From positions 1-44,150 of the forward strand of contig JALVTF010000027.1 of assembly GCA_027024145.1 (NCBI GenBank): 44,150 nt of DNA. The letters are read 5' to 3'. Origin of the DNA: Campylobacterales bacterium (GTDB lineage Bacteria > Campylobacterota > Campylobacteria > Campylobacterales > Nitratiruptoraceae). Positions 8,745 through 17,789 of the stretch are shown here, in pieces (the first letter of the stretch is position 1; each line of letters opens with the position of its first letter). A program made the translations under genes and the position numbers. Under the pieces are notes generated by a model. The model was not told the DNA's origin and did not search any database. It worked only from the letters and a program-made list of their open reading frames with translations.

Positions 8745-9112
8745 ACCTTGATCGCTTCATACAGAGATTGTATCGCTTTGTAATGGTCTAAGAGTCTCTT
8801 GTAGAGTTCTTCGGCCAATGCTTCATCGTAAGTATGCACACTCAGATTACGATCTTCCAAAATCGAAAGCCACGCATCTTCATCCTCTATAAGTCCCATA
8901 GAAAAAGCCTCTTGTAAACAGCTTCTTGGAGACCTACAGATGATGCCTTCATGCGCAATGTAATCTTTCAAGCTTTTCCAAGCGATTTCAAAACAGAGTT
9001 CAAATCTCTTTATAGCACTATCGCGCACTATATCATCTTTTGGTTTTTGCAGGACCTCTTCAAACTTTTTGAGACATCTATTAAACTCGCCTAATCTATT
9101 TCGTAGACTCAT
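8741..9112 (-). CDS. HepT-like (HI0074-family) toxin of a MntA/HepT pair
   Basis: The 123-residue all-helical protein matches the HI0074 'nucleotidyltransferase substrate-binding' family, with RFELCFEIAWKSLKDYI and EDRNLSVHTYDEALAEE. The latter includes R88-x4-H93-x-Y95, the RX4HXY active-site motif of HEPN-type RNases of the HepT class. In characterised pairs the partner MntA adenylylates this tyrosine and silences the toxin. The ATG at 9112 gives the family N-terminus (MSLRNRLGEF), has GGAG 9 nt upstream, and lies inside the last codons of mntA (17-nt overlap). HI0074-family proteins are not all proven toxins, so RNase activity is inferred. Confidence 0.82.
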   Translation of the reverse strand: MSLRNRLGEFNRCLKKFEEVLQKPKDDIVRDSAIKRFELCFEIAWKSLKDYIAHEGIICRSPRSCLQEAFSMGLIEDEDAWLSILEDRNLSVHTYDEALAEELYKRLLDHYKAIQSLYEAIKV

Positions 9113-9425
9113 AGACCACAACTCCTTCCTTTTGTACTGTTTCACGCAATGTTGGCGAAGCTCTATTGACATAGAGGCAGTCTATTTTTCTAAGAGTTCG
9201 GATTTTATGCAACTTTTCACGTATTTTTCTCATCACCTTCTCGTCAATATCTACTTTAGTTTGGAGTGCGATATCGACATCGGAAAACTGTGTCGCGTCA
9301 CCTCGGGCAAAGGAGCCAAAAAGTATAAGTCGAAAAGGAACATGGACAAACTTTGCGCAAACCTGGAGTATCTCTTCTAAGAGCTTTTGTAGCTTGTCGT
9401 CTTTCAATTTATAGAGCGTTTGCAA
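9096..9425 (-). CDS. MntA-like minimal nucleotidyltransferase antitoxin
   Basis: The 109-residue protein is a minimal nucleotidyltransferase of the pol-beta superfamily. G37-S38 with D49-V50-D51 (FGSFARGDATQFSDVDI) and D82 (RKIDCLYV) supply the GSX10DXD signature and third carboxylate. In studied systems MntA transfers AMP to HepT. I prefer a TTG start at 9425: AAAGGAG lies 5 nt upstream, whereas the only upstream ATG (9464) sits inside a probable -10 (TATGAT, 9460-9465) and has no ribosome site. The pair is AT-richer than its housekeeping neighbours and inserted between the exporter gene and pyrD, on the opposite strand, suggesting acquisition. Confidence 0.85.
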   Translation of the reverse strand: MQTLYKLKDDKLQKLLEEILQVCAKFVHVPFRLILFGSFARGDATQFSDVDIALQTKVDIDEKVMRKIREKLHKIRTLRKIDCLYVNRASPTLRETVQKEGVVVYESTK

Positions 9426-9459
9426 TTCCACTCCTTTAAAATGGCTATGTTCTAATGAT

Positions 9460-9490
9460 ATCATACTTGTGCAGAGAAATTCGCTATAAT
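9460..9490. promoter_or_regulatory. divergent -10 elements for mntA-hepT and pyrD
   Basis: On the minus strand TATGAT (9460-9465) precedes the mntA ribosome site by about 23 nt. On the plus strand TATAAT (9485-9490) precedes pyrD, leaving a leader of only about 5-15 nt depending on which ATG is used. No good -35 is seen for either. Confidence 0.4.
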
Positions 9491-9511
9491 AAGCCCAAAA
9501 AGATGAGCGTC

Positions 9512-10564
9512 ATGGATTACCAAACACTCAAAAAGATCCTCTTTCGCCTCGATCCCGAGACGGCACACCATATCGCCGAAGCGGCTCTGCGTATGGTTTC
9601 GGACTCTCCCTTTTTGCAACATCAGCTCAAAAAACGCTACCTCGTGGACGAGCCGATTCTCCATCAAGAGATCTTCGGCAAAACTTTTGTCAATCCTTTA
9701 GGCATCGCAGCTGGCTTTGACAAAAACGCCACGATGGTCAAAGCGCTCCACGCCCTTGGATTTGGCTACGTGGAGGTAGGCACCTTCACTCCGAGGCCGC
9801 AGCCCGGCAATCCCAAACCCCGCCTCTTTCGCTATCCTGCGTACGAAGCGCTCCAAAACGCCATGGGGTTCAACAACGAAGGCGCCGCGATCATCAAAGC
9901 ACGCCTTGAAAGTATCCATCCTCTACGATTTCCCATCGGTATCAATATCGGCAAGAACAAAGCCACACCACAAGAAAGAGCCCTCGAGGATTATCGCTTT
10001 TTAATCGAAGAGTTCAAAGATCTCGCAGACTATCTGGTCATCAATATCTCCAGTCCCAACACACCGGGTCTACGAGACTTGCAAAACGAAAGCTTCATCC
10101 AAGAGCTCTTCGCTATGGCCGCTGAACTCACCACCACACCGATCCTGCTCAAGATCGCTCCCGATATGAGCGAAGAGCAGGCGGTTCGTCTTTGCACCAC
10201 GGCTGTACGTGCGGGAGCGGCCGGGATCATCGCCACTAATACATCCATCGACTACTCCCTCATCCCAGGTGCCAAGGACTTTGGTGGTATCAGCGGCAAA
10301 CCGATAGCACCCAAGAGCTTTACCATTTTCAAAGCTATTGCAAAAGAGCTTTTTGGCAAGACGGTGCTTATCAGTGTGGGTGGCATCGATAGCGCAGATG
10401 AAGCATACAAGCGCATCTTGCACGGCGCATCACTCTTGCAGCTCTTTACACCTTTTATCTACCATGGCCCTGCCCTCGTACGCGATATCAATGAAGGTCT
10501 CATCCAGCGCCTGCGTAGCGACGGCTACACCCACATCTCCCAAGCCATAGGAGCGGCTCTATGA
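9512..10564 (+). CDS. pyrD: dihydroorotate dehydrogenase (quinone), class 2
   Basis: This FMN enzyme of 350 residues oxidises dihydroorotate to orotate in pyrimidine synthesis and passes electrons to membrane quinone. Class 2 is shown by the N-terminal amphipathic region (MDYQTLKKILFRLDPETAHH) before the barrel, GIAAGFDKNATMVKAL, and NISSPNTPGLRDL with a catalytic serine rather than the class 1 cysteine. GAAGIIATNTS and SVGGIDSADEAY contact FMN phosphate. I start at 9512 because MDYQTL aligns with the family N-terminus; an ATG at 9503 would add three residues. The next gene overlaps by 4 nt. Confidence 0.95.
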   Translation: MDYQTLKKILFRLDPETAHHIAEAALRMVSDSPFLQHQLKKRYLVDEPILHQEIFGKTFVNPLGIAAGFDKNATMVKALHALGFGYVEVGTFTPRPQPGNPKPRLFRYPAYEALQNAMGFNNEGAAIIKARLESIHPLRFPIGINIGKNKATPQERALEDYRFLIEEFKDLADYLVINISSPNTPGLRDLQNESFIQELFAMAAELTTTPILLKIAPDMSEEQAVRLCTTAVRAGAAGIIATNTSIDYSLIPGAKDFGGISGKPIAPKSFTIFKAIAKELFGKTVLISVGGIDSADEAYKRILHGASLLQLFTPFIYHGPALVRDINEGLIQRLRSDGYTHISQAIGAAL

Positions 10565-11862
10565 TACGAATTCTGTTTTTCCTAATTCTCACTATTGGAG
10601 GTTTGATGGCAAACGCACTACCCAAACACTACGAAAAGACGCTTGACAATGGCCTCAAGGTCGTCGTCATCCCCACCCATAACGAAAGCGGCGTGATTTC
10701 TACCGACATCTTCTACCGCGTAGGAAGTCGCAACGAAGTGATGGGCAAAAGTGGCATCGCACATATGCTCGAGCACCTCAACTTCAAATCCACCAAACAC
10801 CTCAAAGCGGGAGAGTTCGATAAAATCGTCAAGAGCTTCGGCGGCGTGGACAACGCTTCGACGGGATTTGACTACACCCACTATTTCATCAAAAGCTCAT
10901 CTAAAAATCTCGACAAATCCCTGTGGCTCTTCGCAGAGCTCATGGAAAACCTAAAACTCGATGACAAAGAGTTTCAGACCGAACGCGAAGTGGTGGCCGA
11001 AGAGCGCCGCTGGCGCACCGACAACAATCCCACAGGCTACCTCTACTTCAGACTCTTCAACAACGCCTACCTCTACCACCCCTACCACTGGACGCCGATA
11101 GGTTTCATGCAAGATATCTTGCATTGGACGATAGAGGATATTCGCACATTCCATAAAACCTACTACCAACCCAAAAACGCCATTCTCGTGGTAGCCGGCG
11201 ATATCGAGCCCGAAAAAGTTTTCGAGCTAGCCAAGAAGCATTTTGAGCACATCAAAAACTGCTGCGACATCCCCAAAGTCCATCAAACGGAACCTCCCCA
11301 AGACGGTCCCAAACGTGTGGTGATAGAGCGCGATACGGAAGTGGAGATGATCGCCATAGCATTTCATATCCCCAACTTCAAAGACCCTGACCAAGTGAAA
11401 CTTAGCGCCATTTCGGAGCTGCTCAGCAGCGGCAAATCGAGCTGGCTCTATAAAGAATTAGTGGACAGCAAGAAGATGGTCAATCAAGTGTGGGCCTACA
11501 ATATGGAAAATATCGACCCGGGCCTCTTTATTTTCATGGCAGTAGCCAACCCAGGCGTCAAAGCTGAAGCGATCGAAAAAGAGATATGGAGCGAAATCGA
11601 CAAACTCAAAGCCGGCAAGATCGACAAAGAGGAGCTCAATAAAATCAAAATCAACACCAAAGCCGACTTCATCTTCTCCATGGAAAACTGCAGCAACCTC
11701 GCAGGGATTTTCGGCGATTACTACGCCAAAGGGGATATCGAGCCTCTCTTGCATTATGAGGAAAATATCGATAAACTCACAGTACAAGATTTGCAAAAAG
11801 TAGCCAAGAAATATTTCGTACCCAAAAACGCTACCACCGTGATTTTGAGAAAGGGAGAGTGA
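10561..11862 (+). CDS. M16-family zinc peptidase, exported
   Basis: The 433-residue protein carries an N-terminal signal sequence (hydrophobic residues 3-15, likely cleaved near MANA-LP) and the inverted zinc motif H68-M-L-E71-H72 of M16 (pitrilysin/insulinase) peptidases. The third ligand is expected in [13 protein letters not shown] second M16-like half follows without the motif, as usual. It probably degrades small peptides in the periplasm. Its gene overlaps pyrD by 4 nt and precedes dapA, the same order I recall for HP1011-HP1013 and Cj0804-Cj0806. The physiological substrate is unknown. Confidence 0.9.
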   Translation: MIRILFFLILTIGGLMANALPKHYEKTLDNGLKVVVIPTHNESGVISTDIFYRVGSRNEVMGKSGIAHMLEHLNFKSTKHLKAGEFDKIVKSFGGVDNASTGFDYTHYFIKSSSKNLDKSLWLFAELMENLKLDDKEFQTEREVVAEERRWRTDNNPTGYLYFRLFNNAYLYHPYHWTPIGFMQDILHWTIEDIRTFHKTYYQPKNAILVVAGDIEPEKVFELAKKHFEHIKNCCDIPKVHQTEPPQDGPKRVVIERDTEVEMIAIAFHIPNFKDPDQVKLSAISELLSSGKSSWLYKELVDSKKMVNQVWAYNMENIDPGLFIFMAVANPGVKAEAIEKEIWSEIDKLKAGKIDKEELNKIKINTKADFIFSMENCSNLAGIFGDYYAKGDIEPLLHYEENIDKLTVQDLQKVAKKYFVPKNATTVILRKGE

Positions 11863-12749
11863 TGACGAAACTCAAAGGAGCCATGACCGCCCTCATTACG
11901 CCGTTTAAAAACGGCAATATCGACGAAGAGGCCTACGCCAGACTCATCCAGCGCCAAATCGACAACGCCATCGACGTAGTGGTCCCTGTGGGCACCACTG
12001 GCGAGAGCGCTACGCTTACGCACGACGAGCACAAACGCTGCATCGAAATCGCCGTGGAAGTGTGCAAAGGCACCTCCACAAAGGTAATGGCGGGAGCCGG
12101 CAGCAACTCCACCCACGAAGCGATAGATCTCGCCAAATTCGCACAAAAAGCAGGAGCAGATGCGATCCTTAGCGTCTCGCCCTACTACAACAAACCCACC
12201 CAAGAGGGTCTTTATCAGCACTACAAAGCCATTGCCGAAGCGGTAGATATCCCGGTGCTGCTCTACAACGTCCCCGGTCGTACAGGTGTCGATATCAAGC
12301 CCCAAACCGTCTTTCGCCTCTTTGATGAAGTGCCCAATATCTACGGCGTCAAGGAAGCCACAGGCTCGATAGAGCGCTGCGTGGAGCTTCTGGCCAAGCG
12401 CCCTGAGCTTTACGTTATCAGCGGTGACGATGCTATCAACTACCCCATCATCGCAAATGGCGGTATGGGCGTGATTTCCGTCACGGCAAATCTGCTGCCC
12501 GATAAGATGGCGATGCTGGTGCACGCGGGGCTGGCAGGACAGTTCGATACGGCCAAGATGGTCAACGACGAACTTTTCGATATCAACAAAGTCCTCTTCA
12601 TCGAATCCAATCCCATCCCTATCAAAGCCGCCATGTACATAGCAGGTCTCATCGACACTCTCGAATATCGCTTGCCGTTAGTGCCACCGAGTGCAGAAAA
12701 TATGAAAAAAATCGAAGAGACACTCAAAAAGTATGAGGTGGTAGCATGA
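11862..12749 (+). CDS. dapA: 4-hydroxy-tetrahydrodipicolinate synthase
   Basis: This TIM-barrel aldolase of 295 residues condenses pyruvate with aspartate semialdehyde, the committed step to lysine and meso-diaminopimelate. Visible motifs are [34 protein letters not shown] with the catalytic tyrosine, and YGVKEATGS with the Schiff-base lysine. I prefer the ATG at 11862, which overlaps the protease stop by one base and has GGGAG upstream; an in-frame GTG lies one codon before. The 3' end overlaps the SDR gene by 4 nt. Confidence 0.96.
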   Translation: MTKLKGAMTALITPFKNGNIDEEAYARLIQRQIDNAIDVVVPVGTTGESATLTHDEHKRCIEIAVEVCKGTSTKVMAGAGSNSTHEAIDLAKFAQKAGADAILSVSPYYNKPTQEGLYQHYKAIAEAVDIPVLLYNVPGRTGVDIKPQTVFRLFDEVPNIYGVKEATGSIERCVELLAKRPELYVISGDDAINYPIIANGGMGVISVTANLLPDKMAMLVHAGLAGQFDTAKMVNDELFDINKVLFIESNPIPIKAAMYIAGLIDTLEYRLPLVPPSAENMKKIEETLKKYEVVA

Positions 12750-13510
12750 GTAAGACTCTCGTGATTAGCGGTGGTACCAGAGGCATCGGACGTGCAATAG
12801 TCGAGCGCTTCGCCAAAGAGGGTGTGAATGTGGCCTTCACCTACAACTCCAACGAAGAGATAGCCAATCAGCTCGCCCAGGATCTGGCGCAAAAATACGG
12901 CATCAAAGCCAAAGCCTATCAGCTCAACGTCCTCGAGCCCGAGCAGTACAAAGAGATTTTCAAACTCATCGACGAAGATTTCGAGCGTGTCGACTACTTC
13001 ATCTCCAACGCCATCATCTCCGGCCGCGCCGTAGTGGGCGGCTTCGGACCTTTCATGCGCCTGCGCCCAAGGGGACTCGACAACATCTACACAGCCACGG
13101 TCCTCGCCTTCGTCGTAGGCGCGCAAGAGGCGGCCAAGCGGATGGAGAAAGTGGGCGGCGGTAGCATCATAACGCTTAGCTCCACAGGCAACCTCGTCTA
13201 CACTCCCAATTACGCCGGCCACGGCAGCTCGAAAGCGGCAGTGGAGACGATGGTCAAATATGCAGCCCACGAGCTGGGTCCCAAAAACATCCGTGTCAAC
13301 GCTGTCAGCGGCGGTCCCATCGACACCGACGCCCTACGCGCCTTTCCAAACTACGAAGAGGTCAAAGCCGAAACCATCGCACGCAGTCCCTTGGGACGTA
13401 TGGGAGAACCTGAAGACCTGGCAGGTGCTTGCTGGTTTTTATGCAGCGACGAAGCCGGCTGGATAACAGGCCAGACACTTGTGGTGGATGGAGGCACGAG
13501 CTTTAGCTGA
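12746..13510 (+). CDS. FabL-type enoyl-ACP reductase (SDR family)
   Basis: The 254-residue short-chain dehydrogenase has [10 protein letters not shown] (residues 8-17) for NAD(P)H. The catalytic pair is Y156 and K163, spaced Y-X6-K instead of the Y-X3-K of classical SDRs. Together with [18 protein letters not shown], which closely matches what I remember of Bacillus subtilis FabL, this points to an ENR III enoyl-acyl-carrier-protein reductase acting in the last step of fatty-acid elongation. Orthologues at this position (after dapA) in Helicobacter and Campylobacter carry old names such as 7-alpha-hydroxysteroid dehydrogenase. A different SDR substrate remains possible. Confidence 0.82.
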   Translation: MSKTLVISGGTRGIGRAIVERFAKEGVNVAFTYNSNEEIANQLAQDLAQKYGIKAKAYQLNVLEPEQYKEIFKLIDEDFERVDYFISNAIISGRAVVGGFGPFMRLRPRGLDNIYTATVLAFVVGAQEAAKRMEKVGGGSIITLSSTGNLVYTPNYAGHGSSKAAVETMVKYAAHELGPKNIRVNAVSGGPIDTDALRAFPNYEEVKAETIARSPLGRMGEPEDLAGACWFLCSDEAGWITGQTLVVDGGTSFS

Positions 13511-14049
13511 TGAAGGGCAATATCAACATCCCCAACATCCTCGCCTTCGTGCGGCTCGCCGTCGCGCCTTTGATGTTTTTGTTCTTGGTGGATCGTGATC
13601 TTTTTCCCCACATCCATCCCTCCTGGCTCGACTACTTCGCAGCCTTTTTGTTCGTGCTTGCGAGCATCACCGATTTTTTCGACGGCTACATCGCACGCAA
13701 ATTCGATCAGATCACCCAACTTGGCAAGATCCTCGATCCCTTGGCAGACAAGATGCTCACGCTGGCAGGATTTCTCGGTCTCATGGTGCTGGGACGCGCC
13801 AACCCCTGGGCCGTCTACCTCATCCTTACACGCGAATTTTTTATCACGGGTCTGCGTGTGAGTGCAGTCGGCAGCGGCAAGGAGATAGCGGCGAGCTTTT
13901 TGGGAAAAGTCAAAACGATTGTCCAGATGTTCGCCATCGGATTTTTGACCATGGACTGGACCACCATCGGCGTGCCGCTTTTGTGGCTGGCCGTCGCTAT
14001 TACGCTCTATAGCGGATATGAATATACCAAAGCCTATTTGAAGGATTGA
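13510..14049 (+). CDS. pgsA: CDP-diacylglycerol--glycerol-3-phosphate 3-phosphatidyltransferase
   Basis: The 179-residue integral membrane enzyme makes phosphatidylglycerol phosphate. The CDP-alcohol phosphotransferase motif D-G-x2-A-R-x8-G-x3-D-x3-D is complete (DGYIARKFDQ followed by GKILDPLADK), around residues 58-80. Four to six membrane helices surround it. The start overlaps the previous stop by one base (TGATG) and rseP follows after 1 nt, so the reading order dapA-fabL-pgsA-rseP is translationally tight. Confidence 0.94.
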   Translation: MKGNINIPNILAFVRLAVAPLMFLFLVDRDLFPHIHPSWLDYFAAFLFVLASITDFFDGYIARKFDQITQLGKILDPLADKMLTLAGFLGLMVLGRANPWAVYLILTREFFITGLRVSAVGSGKEIAASFLGKVKTIVQMFAIGFLTMDWTTIGVPLLWLAVAITLYSGYEYTKAYLKD

Positions 14050-14050
14050 T

Positions 14051-15112
14051 ATGGGAATTTTTTGGGCGCTTGTAGCACTTTCCGTGATGATCTTTATCCA
14101 TGAGTTAGGGCACTATCTTGCCGCCAAGTTTTTCTGTGTGAAAGTGGAGCGCTTTAGCATAGGTTTCGGCCCGGTGCTGGCCAAAAAGATGTGCTGCGGG
14201 AATGAATGGGCCATCAGTGCACTGCCTTTAGGAGGCTATGTGCAGATGAAGGGCCAGGACGATACGGACCCAGGCAAACTCAGCAGTGATCCCGATAGCT
14301 ACAGCGCCAAAAAACCGTGGCAGCGTATCGTCATCCTCCTCGCCGGCCCTTTTGCCAACTTCTTCTTGGCCTACATGCTCTATCTCTTCATCGCCCTGTG
14401 GGGCTATCAGGCATACGCACCACAAATCGGCAAGGTCCTCCCCCATTCTCCCGCAGCCCAAGCGGGACTTCGCAGCGGCGATAGGATCCTCGCCGTCGAC
14501 GGGCATAGTGTCGCTACGTGGAATCAAATGAGCGACTATTTGCAGCATCATCCCCATGCATTCGATCTTCTCATCAAACGTGGCGAAAAAAGACTCCATA
14601 TCACAGTGGCACCCAAACTAACTGCCACCAAAAACATCTTCGGCGAAAAGATCAAACGCCCGATGATCGGCATAGCTCCCGATTTCAAAGCCACGGTAAC
14701 GGTGCATCACACTCTATTGAGCGCAACCACGTATGCATGGCAAAGAACTGTAGATGCTGCCAAATTCATCGTAGTAGGGATAGAGAAGATGATCGAAGGA
14801 ATCGTCTCACCCAAAGAGATCGGCGGCGTCATCACCATAGTCGATGTCACCGCCAAAGCGAGTCAAATGGGTCTCGCTCCGTTTCTCGCACTCTGTGCCC
14901 TCATCTCCGTCAACCTCGGCATTCTCAATCTCCTGCCCATCCCGGCACTTGACGGCGGCCACATTATGATAAACTTGTATGAAATGATTACGAGAAAAAG
15001 CCCCACACCCCAGATGCTCTATCGCATCACCTATGTGGGATGGATCTTTATCATCGGTCTCTTGGGATTAGGGCTGTATAACGACATCAACAGACTCTTA
15101 GGAGCGCACTGA
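14051..15112 (+). CDS. rseP: RseP-type site-2 (regulated intramembrane) zinc protease
   Basis: The 353-residue polytopic inner-membrane protease has H17-E-L-G-H21 in its first helix and NLLPIPALDGGH near the C-terminus, giving the two zinc half-sites of S2P metalloproteases. One PDZ domain lies at about 120-200 (KVLPHSPAAQAGLRSGDRIL), with the usual spacer GKDP-like region before it. It should cut membrane-bound regulators or leftover signal peptides within the bilayer; no anti-sigma factor gene is in the window to identify a target. The stop overlaps the YggS gene start by one base. Confidence 0.94.
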   Translation: MGIFWALVALSVMIFIHELGHYLAAKFFCVKVERFSIGFGPVLAKKMCCGNEWAISALPLGGYVQMKGQDDTDPGKLSSDPDSYSAKKPWQRIVILLAGPFANFFLAYMLYLFIALWGYQAYAPQIGKVLPHSPAAQAGLRSGDRILAVDGHSVATWNQMSDYLQHHPHAFDLLIKRGEKRLHITVAPKLTATKNIFGEKIKRPMIGIAPDFKATVTVHHTLLSATTYAWQRTVDAAKFIVVGIEKMIEGIVSPKEIGGVITIVDVTAKASQMGLAPFLALCALISVNLGILNLLPIPALDGGHIMINLYEMITRKSPTPQMLYRITYVGWIFIIGLLGLGLYNDINRLLGAH

Positions 15113-15798
15113 TGGATATCTACAAACTTCGCGACAATTTCGACGCAATCGTTCAGCGGGTGGAGTCTGCCAGGATTCGGCGCAGCGAACACCATATCGT
15201 CCAAATCGTAGCAGTGACGAAATATGTGGGGACCCAAGAGATACGAGCGCTCTATGAATTAGGCCAGCGCGCTTTTGGCGAAAACCGCGTCCAAGACCTC
15301 AAAGCCAAAACGAGTGCATTGGAAGATTTGCCTTTGGAGTGGCACTTCATCGGAAGACTCCAAAAAAACAAAATCAACCACCTCATTGATCTCGATCCTT
15401 GGTTCATGCAGTCTCTCGATAGCTTGGAACTAGCTTTGGAGATCGACAAACGCTTGGAGGCCAAAGGCAAAAAGATGCAGTGCCTTTTGCAAATCAACAG
15501 CGCAAAAGAGGAGACCAAAGCCGGCGTGATGCCAGAGCGCGCCTATGACGAGTACCTCAAAATCATCGAGGAGACAAAACATATCGACCTGGTGGGAGTG
15601 ATGACCATCGGTGCGCACACCGACGAGAGAGAAAAGATCAAGGAGAGTTTCGAGACCACCTACAAGATCTACGAAACCCTCAAACCCCATGGAGCCCAAA
15701 TCTGCTCTATGGGTATGAGCGGTGATTTCGAACTGGCCATCGAGTGCGGCTCCAATATGGTGCGTATCGGCAGCCTATTCTTTGAAGGAATTAATTAG
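15112..15798 (+). CDS. YggS/PROSC-family PLP-binding protein
   Basis: This single-domain alanine-racemase-fold protein of 228 residues binds pyridoxal phosphate through K37 (VAVTKYVG). GENRVQDL, WHFIGRLQKNK and the C-terminal SMGMSGDFELAIECGSNMVR phosphate-binding region are family hallmarks. Members maintain vitamin B6 and amino-acid homeostasis and lack known catalytic activity. The start overlaps the rseP stop by one base. The 3' end overlaps the convergent small gene by 8 nt, with no terminator between them. Confidence 0.93.
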   Translation: MDIYKLRDNFDAIVQRVESARIRRSEHHIVQIVAVTKYVGTQEIRALYELGQRAFGENRVQDLKAKTSALEDLPLEWHFIGRLQKNKINHLIDLDPWFMQSLDSLELALEIDKRLEAKGKKMQCLLQINSAKEETKAGVMPERAYDEYLKIIEETKHIDLVGVMTIGAHTDEREKIKESFETTYKIYETLKPHGAQICSMGMSGDFELAIECGSNMVRIGSLFFEGIN

Positions 15799-16018
15799 GA
15801 CAGCTTGGCGGTTCGGTGTCGCACTGGCCTCCGCAGTGCTTGGCTTCGAGAGCTTCGAGCTCTTTGCGCATTTCGGTGAGGATCAGTTTCGCAGCCACGT
15901 CTTCATCGAGTTCGGGAATATCCCAGCCGTAGCGTTTGAGCCATTTGTAAAAGACATCGCGCGTATCTTCGCGAATTTCGTCAGAATATCTGCAATCTTC
16001 TTTGAATTCAGCTCGCAT
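15791..16018 (-). CDS. small conserved-looking protein, unknown function
   Basis: A 75-residue acidic protein (starting MRAEFKEDCRYS) with predicted helices and a cysteine-rich tail (HCGGQCDTEPPSC). I chose the ATG at 16018 because AAAGG lies 6 nt upstream; the ATG at 16024 falls on top of it. The gene begins inside the 3' end of truD and is probably co-transcribed with it. The tail cysteines could bind a metal, which is a guess. I do not recognise a family. Confidence 0.6.
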   Translation of the reverse strand: MRAEFKEDCRYSDEIREDTRDVFYKWLKRYGWDIPELDEDVAAKLILTEMRKELEALEAKHCGGQCDTEPPSCPN

Positions 16019-17099
16019 TGTCATCCTTTAGTTTTTTGTGTGCTATCTCTTCGAGTAGTACCGTAGCATAGCACCCTTTGGGTAAGAAGAAGTTTAATTC
16101 ATACCAAGCCTTCTCTTCTTTATAGCGCCCTTCAAGATCTTCGACAAAAACCCACGCATAGCGCCTATCCCCAAACTCCTCTATACGCTCATCATCGAAA
16201 TCCTTCTCGATCTCGCGTGCTAATCCTTCAGCTCGTTTGGTACGTCGCCCAGACAGCAGCCCCGTGGGAGCGATGGCACGAGCCGCGAAACGTTCACTCT
16301 CGGCCATTACATCTTCGGCATAGAAAATTTTGCCTCGTGGATAATGCATCATCACATCACCCGGCAAGAGCTTGAAAAAGCGAGGCTGCTTTTTGAGTTC
16401 ATCTATGACGCCGCTTGGCAAATCCAGCACCCGGGAGAGCTCTTTTACTGAAAATGCGTTGATGAGTTTGCTCTGTTTTATGCGCTCGCTCAGCCACAGA
16501 TTGAAAAGGTGGCTTTGGTAGGCGTTGACGAGAAAGCGGCGCTTTTTCGGCTCGCGGATGCGCAATGTGCCCTCCACCACTTTGCGACCCAGCTCCCAGT
16601 TATTGCCCTCTATCCCGAATCTTTGATAGCCAAAATAGTTTGGCATCCCCTCTTTTTCGATGATTTTGAGCACTTCGTCTATTCTTTTTACCGCCACCGG
16701 CAGCACCTTTTTAAGACGTACGAAGAAACGGTTGCCTTTTAAATGCCCCAAACGAATCTTGTTTGTATGATACGTCATTTCGATGATTTTGATTTTGGGA
16801 TGGCTGAAGTTCTTGAGAATCTCTTCGTAGCGTCTTGGCAAGGAGATGTATTGATAGGTGAGTGCGTTTTTGTCTTTGAGGCCTGCATAGCCGATATCGC
16901 GCAGCTTCACTCCCAGATGTTCGCTCAAGGCTTGGAGCATCTGCCAGGTGGTGAGCTCTTTTTTACGCACCTTCACCACCAGATGCTCCCCCTCGCCGCT
17001 AAAAGGATAGAGCGGCACTTCTTCTACCACGAAAGTTTCCGGCGACTGGCGAAAATAAAAATCGATAGGTGCATGGTCGAGATACAAGATTCTATCCAT
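16008..17099 (-). CDS. truD: tRNA pseudouridine(13) synthase TruD
   Basis: The 363-residue product converts U13 of tRNAs to pseudouridine. DIGYAGLKDKNALTYQYISL contains the catalytic aspartate D76 in the TruD-specific GxKD motif, unlike the other pseudouridine synthase families. Further family blocks are FFVRLKKV (Asn/Arg region) and YFGYQRFG. The ATG at 17099 shares its first base with the TAA of the upstream toxin gene (TAATG), so truD translation is probably coupled to the toxin-antitoxin operon. The gene is therefore both a housekeeping gene and downstream of an inserted module. Confidence 0.93.
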   Translation of the reverse strand: MDRILYLDHAPIDFYFRQSPETFVVEEVPLYPFSGEGEHLVVKVRKKELTTWQMLQALSEHLGVKLRDIGYAGLKDKNALTYQYISLPRRYEEILKNFSHPKIKIIEMTYHTNKIRLGHLKGNRFFVRLKKVLPVAVKRIDEVLKIIEKEGMPNYFGYQRFGIEGNNWELGRKVVEGTLRIREPKKRRFLVNAYQSHLFNLWLSERIKQSKLINAFSVKELSRVLDLPSGVIDELKKQPRFFKLLPGDVMMHYPRGKIFYAEDVMAESERFAARAIAPTGLLSGRRTKRAEGLAREIEKDFDDERIEEFGDRRYAWVFVEDLEGRYKEEKAWYELNFFLPKGCYATVLLEEIAHKKLKDDNAS

Positions 17100-17503
17100 T
17101 ATGCACCTTCTAAAAAACGTTTATAATCGACAATTTCAACCCCACACGCGACGAATTTCTTATCACTGGTCAAAATTTTGGCACAACCATATTTCTTTGC
17201 ACAAAAGCATTGCAGCGCATCTTCAAAATCCGTTTCATTTTCAAGGGTATAGGCTATAGCTTTTTTTATTACGTCTCTACCAAAAGGCACTATATTCCAT
17301 TCATCCACGATAACACGAAAAAACTGCAATGACTTTTGGTTGTTTTTCGTCACATAATAGATTGTACTGAGCATATCTTCGCTCAAATAGACATCGTATT
17401 CCAACAATCTTTGCAAAAGCTCTTTGTGGAGTGCATGGTATGGACGGGTAGGAACTAATATATCCAAAACAATATTGATATCCAAAAAAATTTTAGACTT
17501 CAT
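17099..17503 (-). CDS. PIN-domain toxin (VapC-like)
   Basis: The 134-residue protein starts KIFLDINIVLDIL, with the first PIN aspartate (D8). It has acidic residues in YLSEDMLS near 42, a third acidic cluster in ETDFEDALQCFCAK, and a final TSDKKF. This arrangement matches the four-carboxylate metal site of PIN-domain endoribonucleases. In VapBC-type systems such enzymes cut tRNA or rRNA. GGAAAAT lies before the ATG. It overlaps the preceding antitoxin gene by 11 nt and the following truD by 1 nt. Base composition is AT-richer than the thiL and truD flanks. Confidence 0.85.
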   Translation of the reverse strand: MKSKIFLDINIVLDILVPTRPYHALHKELLQRLLEYDVYLSEDMLSTIYYVTKNNQKSLQFFRVIVDEWNIVPFGRDVIKKAIAYTLENETDFEDALQCFCAKKYGCAKILTSDKKFVACGVEIVDYKRFLEGA

Positions 17504-17789
17504 CTATTTTCCTTCGAGCAGCCTCCTTGCGCAAACTCTTTTCATCTGATCGCACCAACTCCTCATCCATCTGCACCGTCCCGGCAAATCGCATCAATGA
17601 ACGAAGCTTACGCTCTTTGTTTTCTCTTTCTTTATTTTCTATGAATTTCTTTACCTCATCGGCATATTTCGACGAGACAAACACACCTTTGCATCTTCTT
17701 GTTTTTTTATCCTCTATCTCCAATATGTCATATTCGTCCAACACCTTTATATTTCTCGCAAGCTCACGCACTCCGATCTTTTTTGTCAT
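17493..17789 (-). CDS. antitoxin partner of the PIN toxin, Phd/YefM-like N-terminus
   Basis: The 98-residue protein starts MTKKIGVRELARNIKVLDE and continues through KGVFVSSKYADEVKKFI, which resembles the N-terminal DNA-binding fold of Phd/YefM antitoxins. A highly charged C-terminal half (ENKERENKERKLRS...) would be the toxin-binding tail. The family assignment is weak; the pairing is supported by size, order and an 11-nt overlap with the PIN gene. A consensus promoter with flanking inverted half-sites lies just upstream, suggesting autorepression. Confidence 0.75.
   Translation of the reverse strand: MTKKIGVRELARNIKVLDEYDILEIEDKKTRRCKGVFVSSKYADEVKKFIENKERENKERKLRSLMRFAGTVQMDEELVRSDEKSLRKEAARRKIDEV

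Noticed and set aside
8741-9464. CRISPR, retron or phage defence island around the small minus-strand genes
   Set aside because: No direct-repeat array, reverse transcriptase, integrase or att-like repeats; only the two-gene toxin-antitoxin pair is there.
15112-15120. Possible frameshift between rseP and the YggS gene
   Set aside because: Each frame has a complete, family-length product; the one-base overlap is ordinary coupling.
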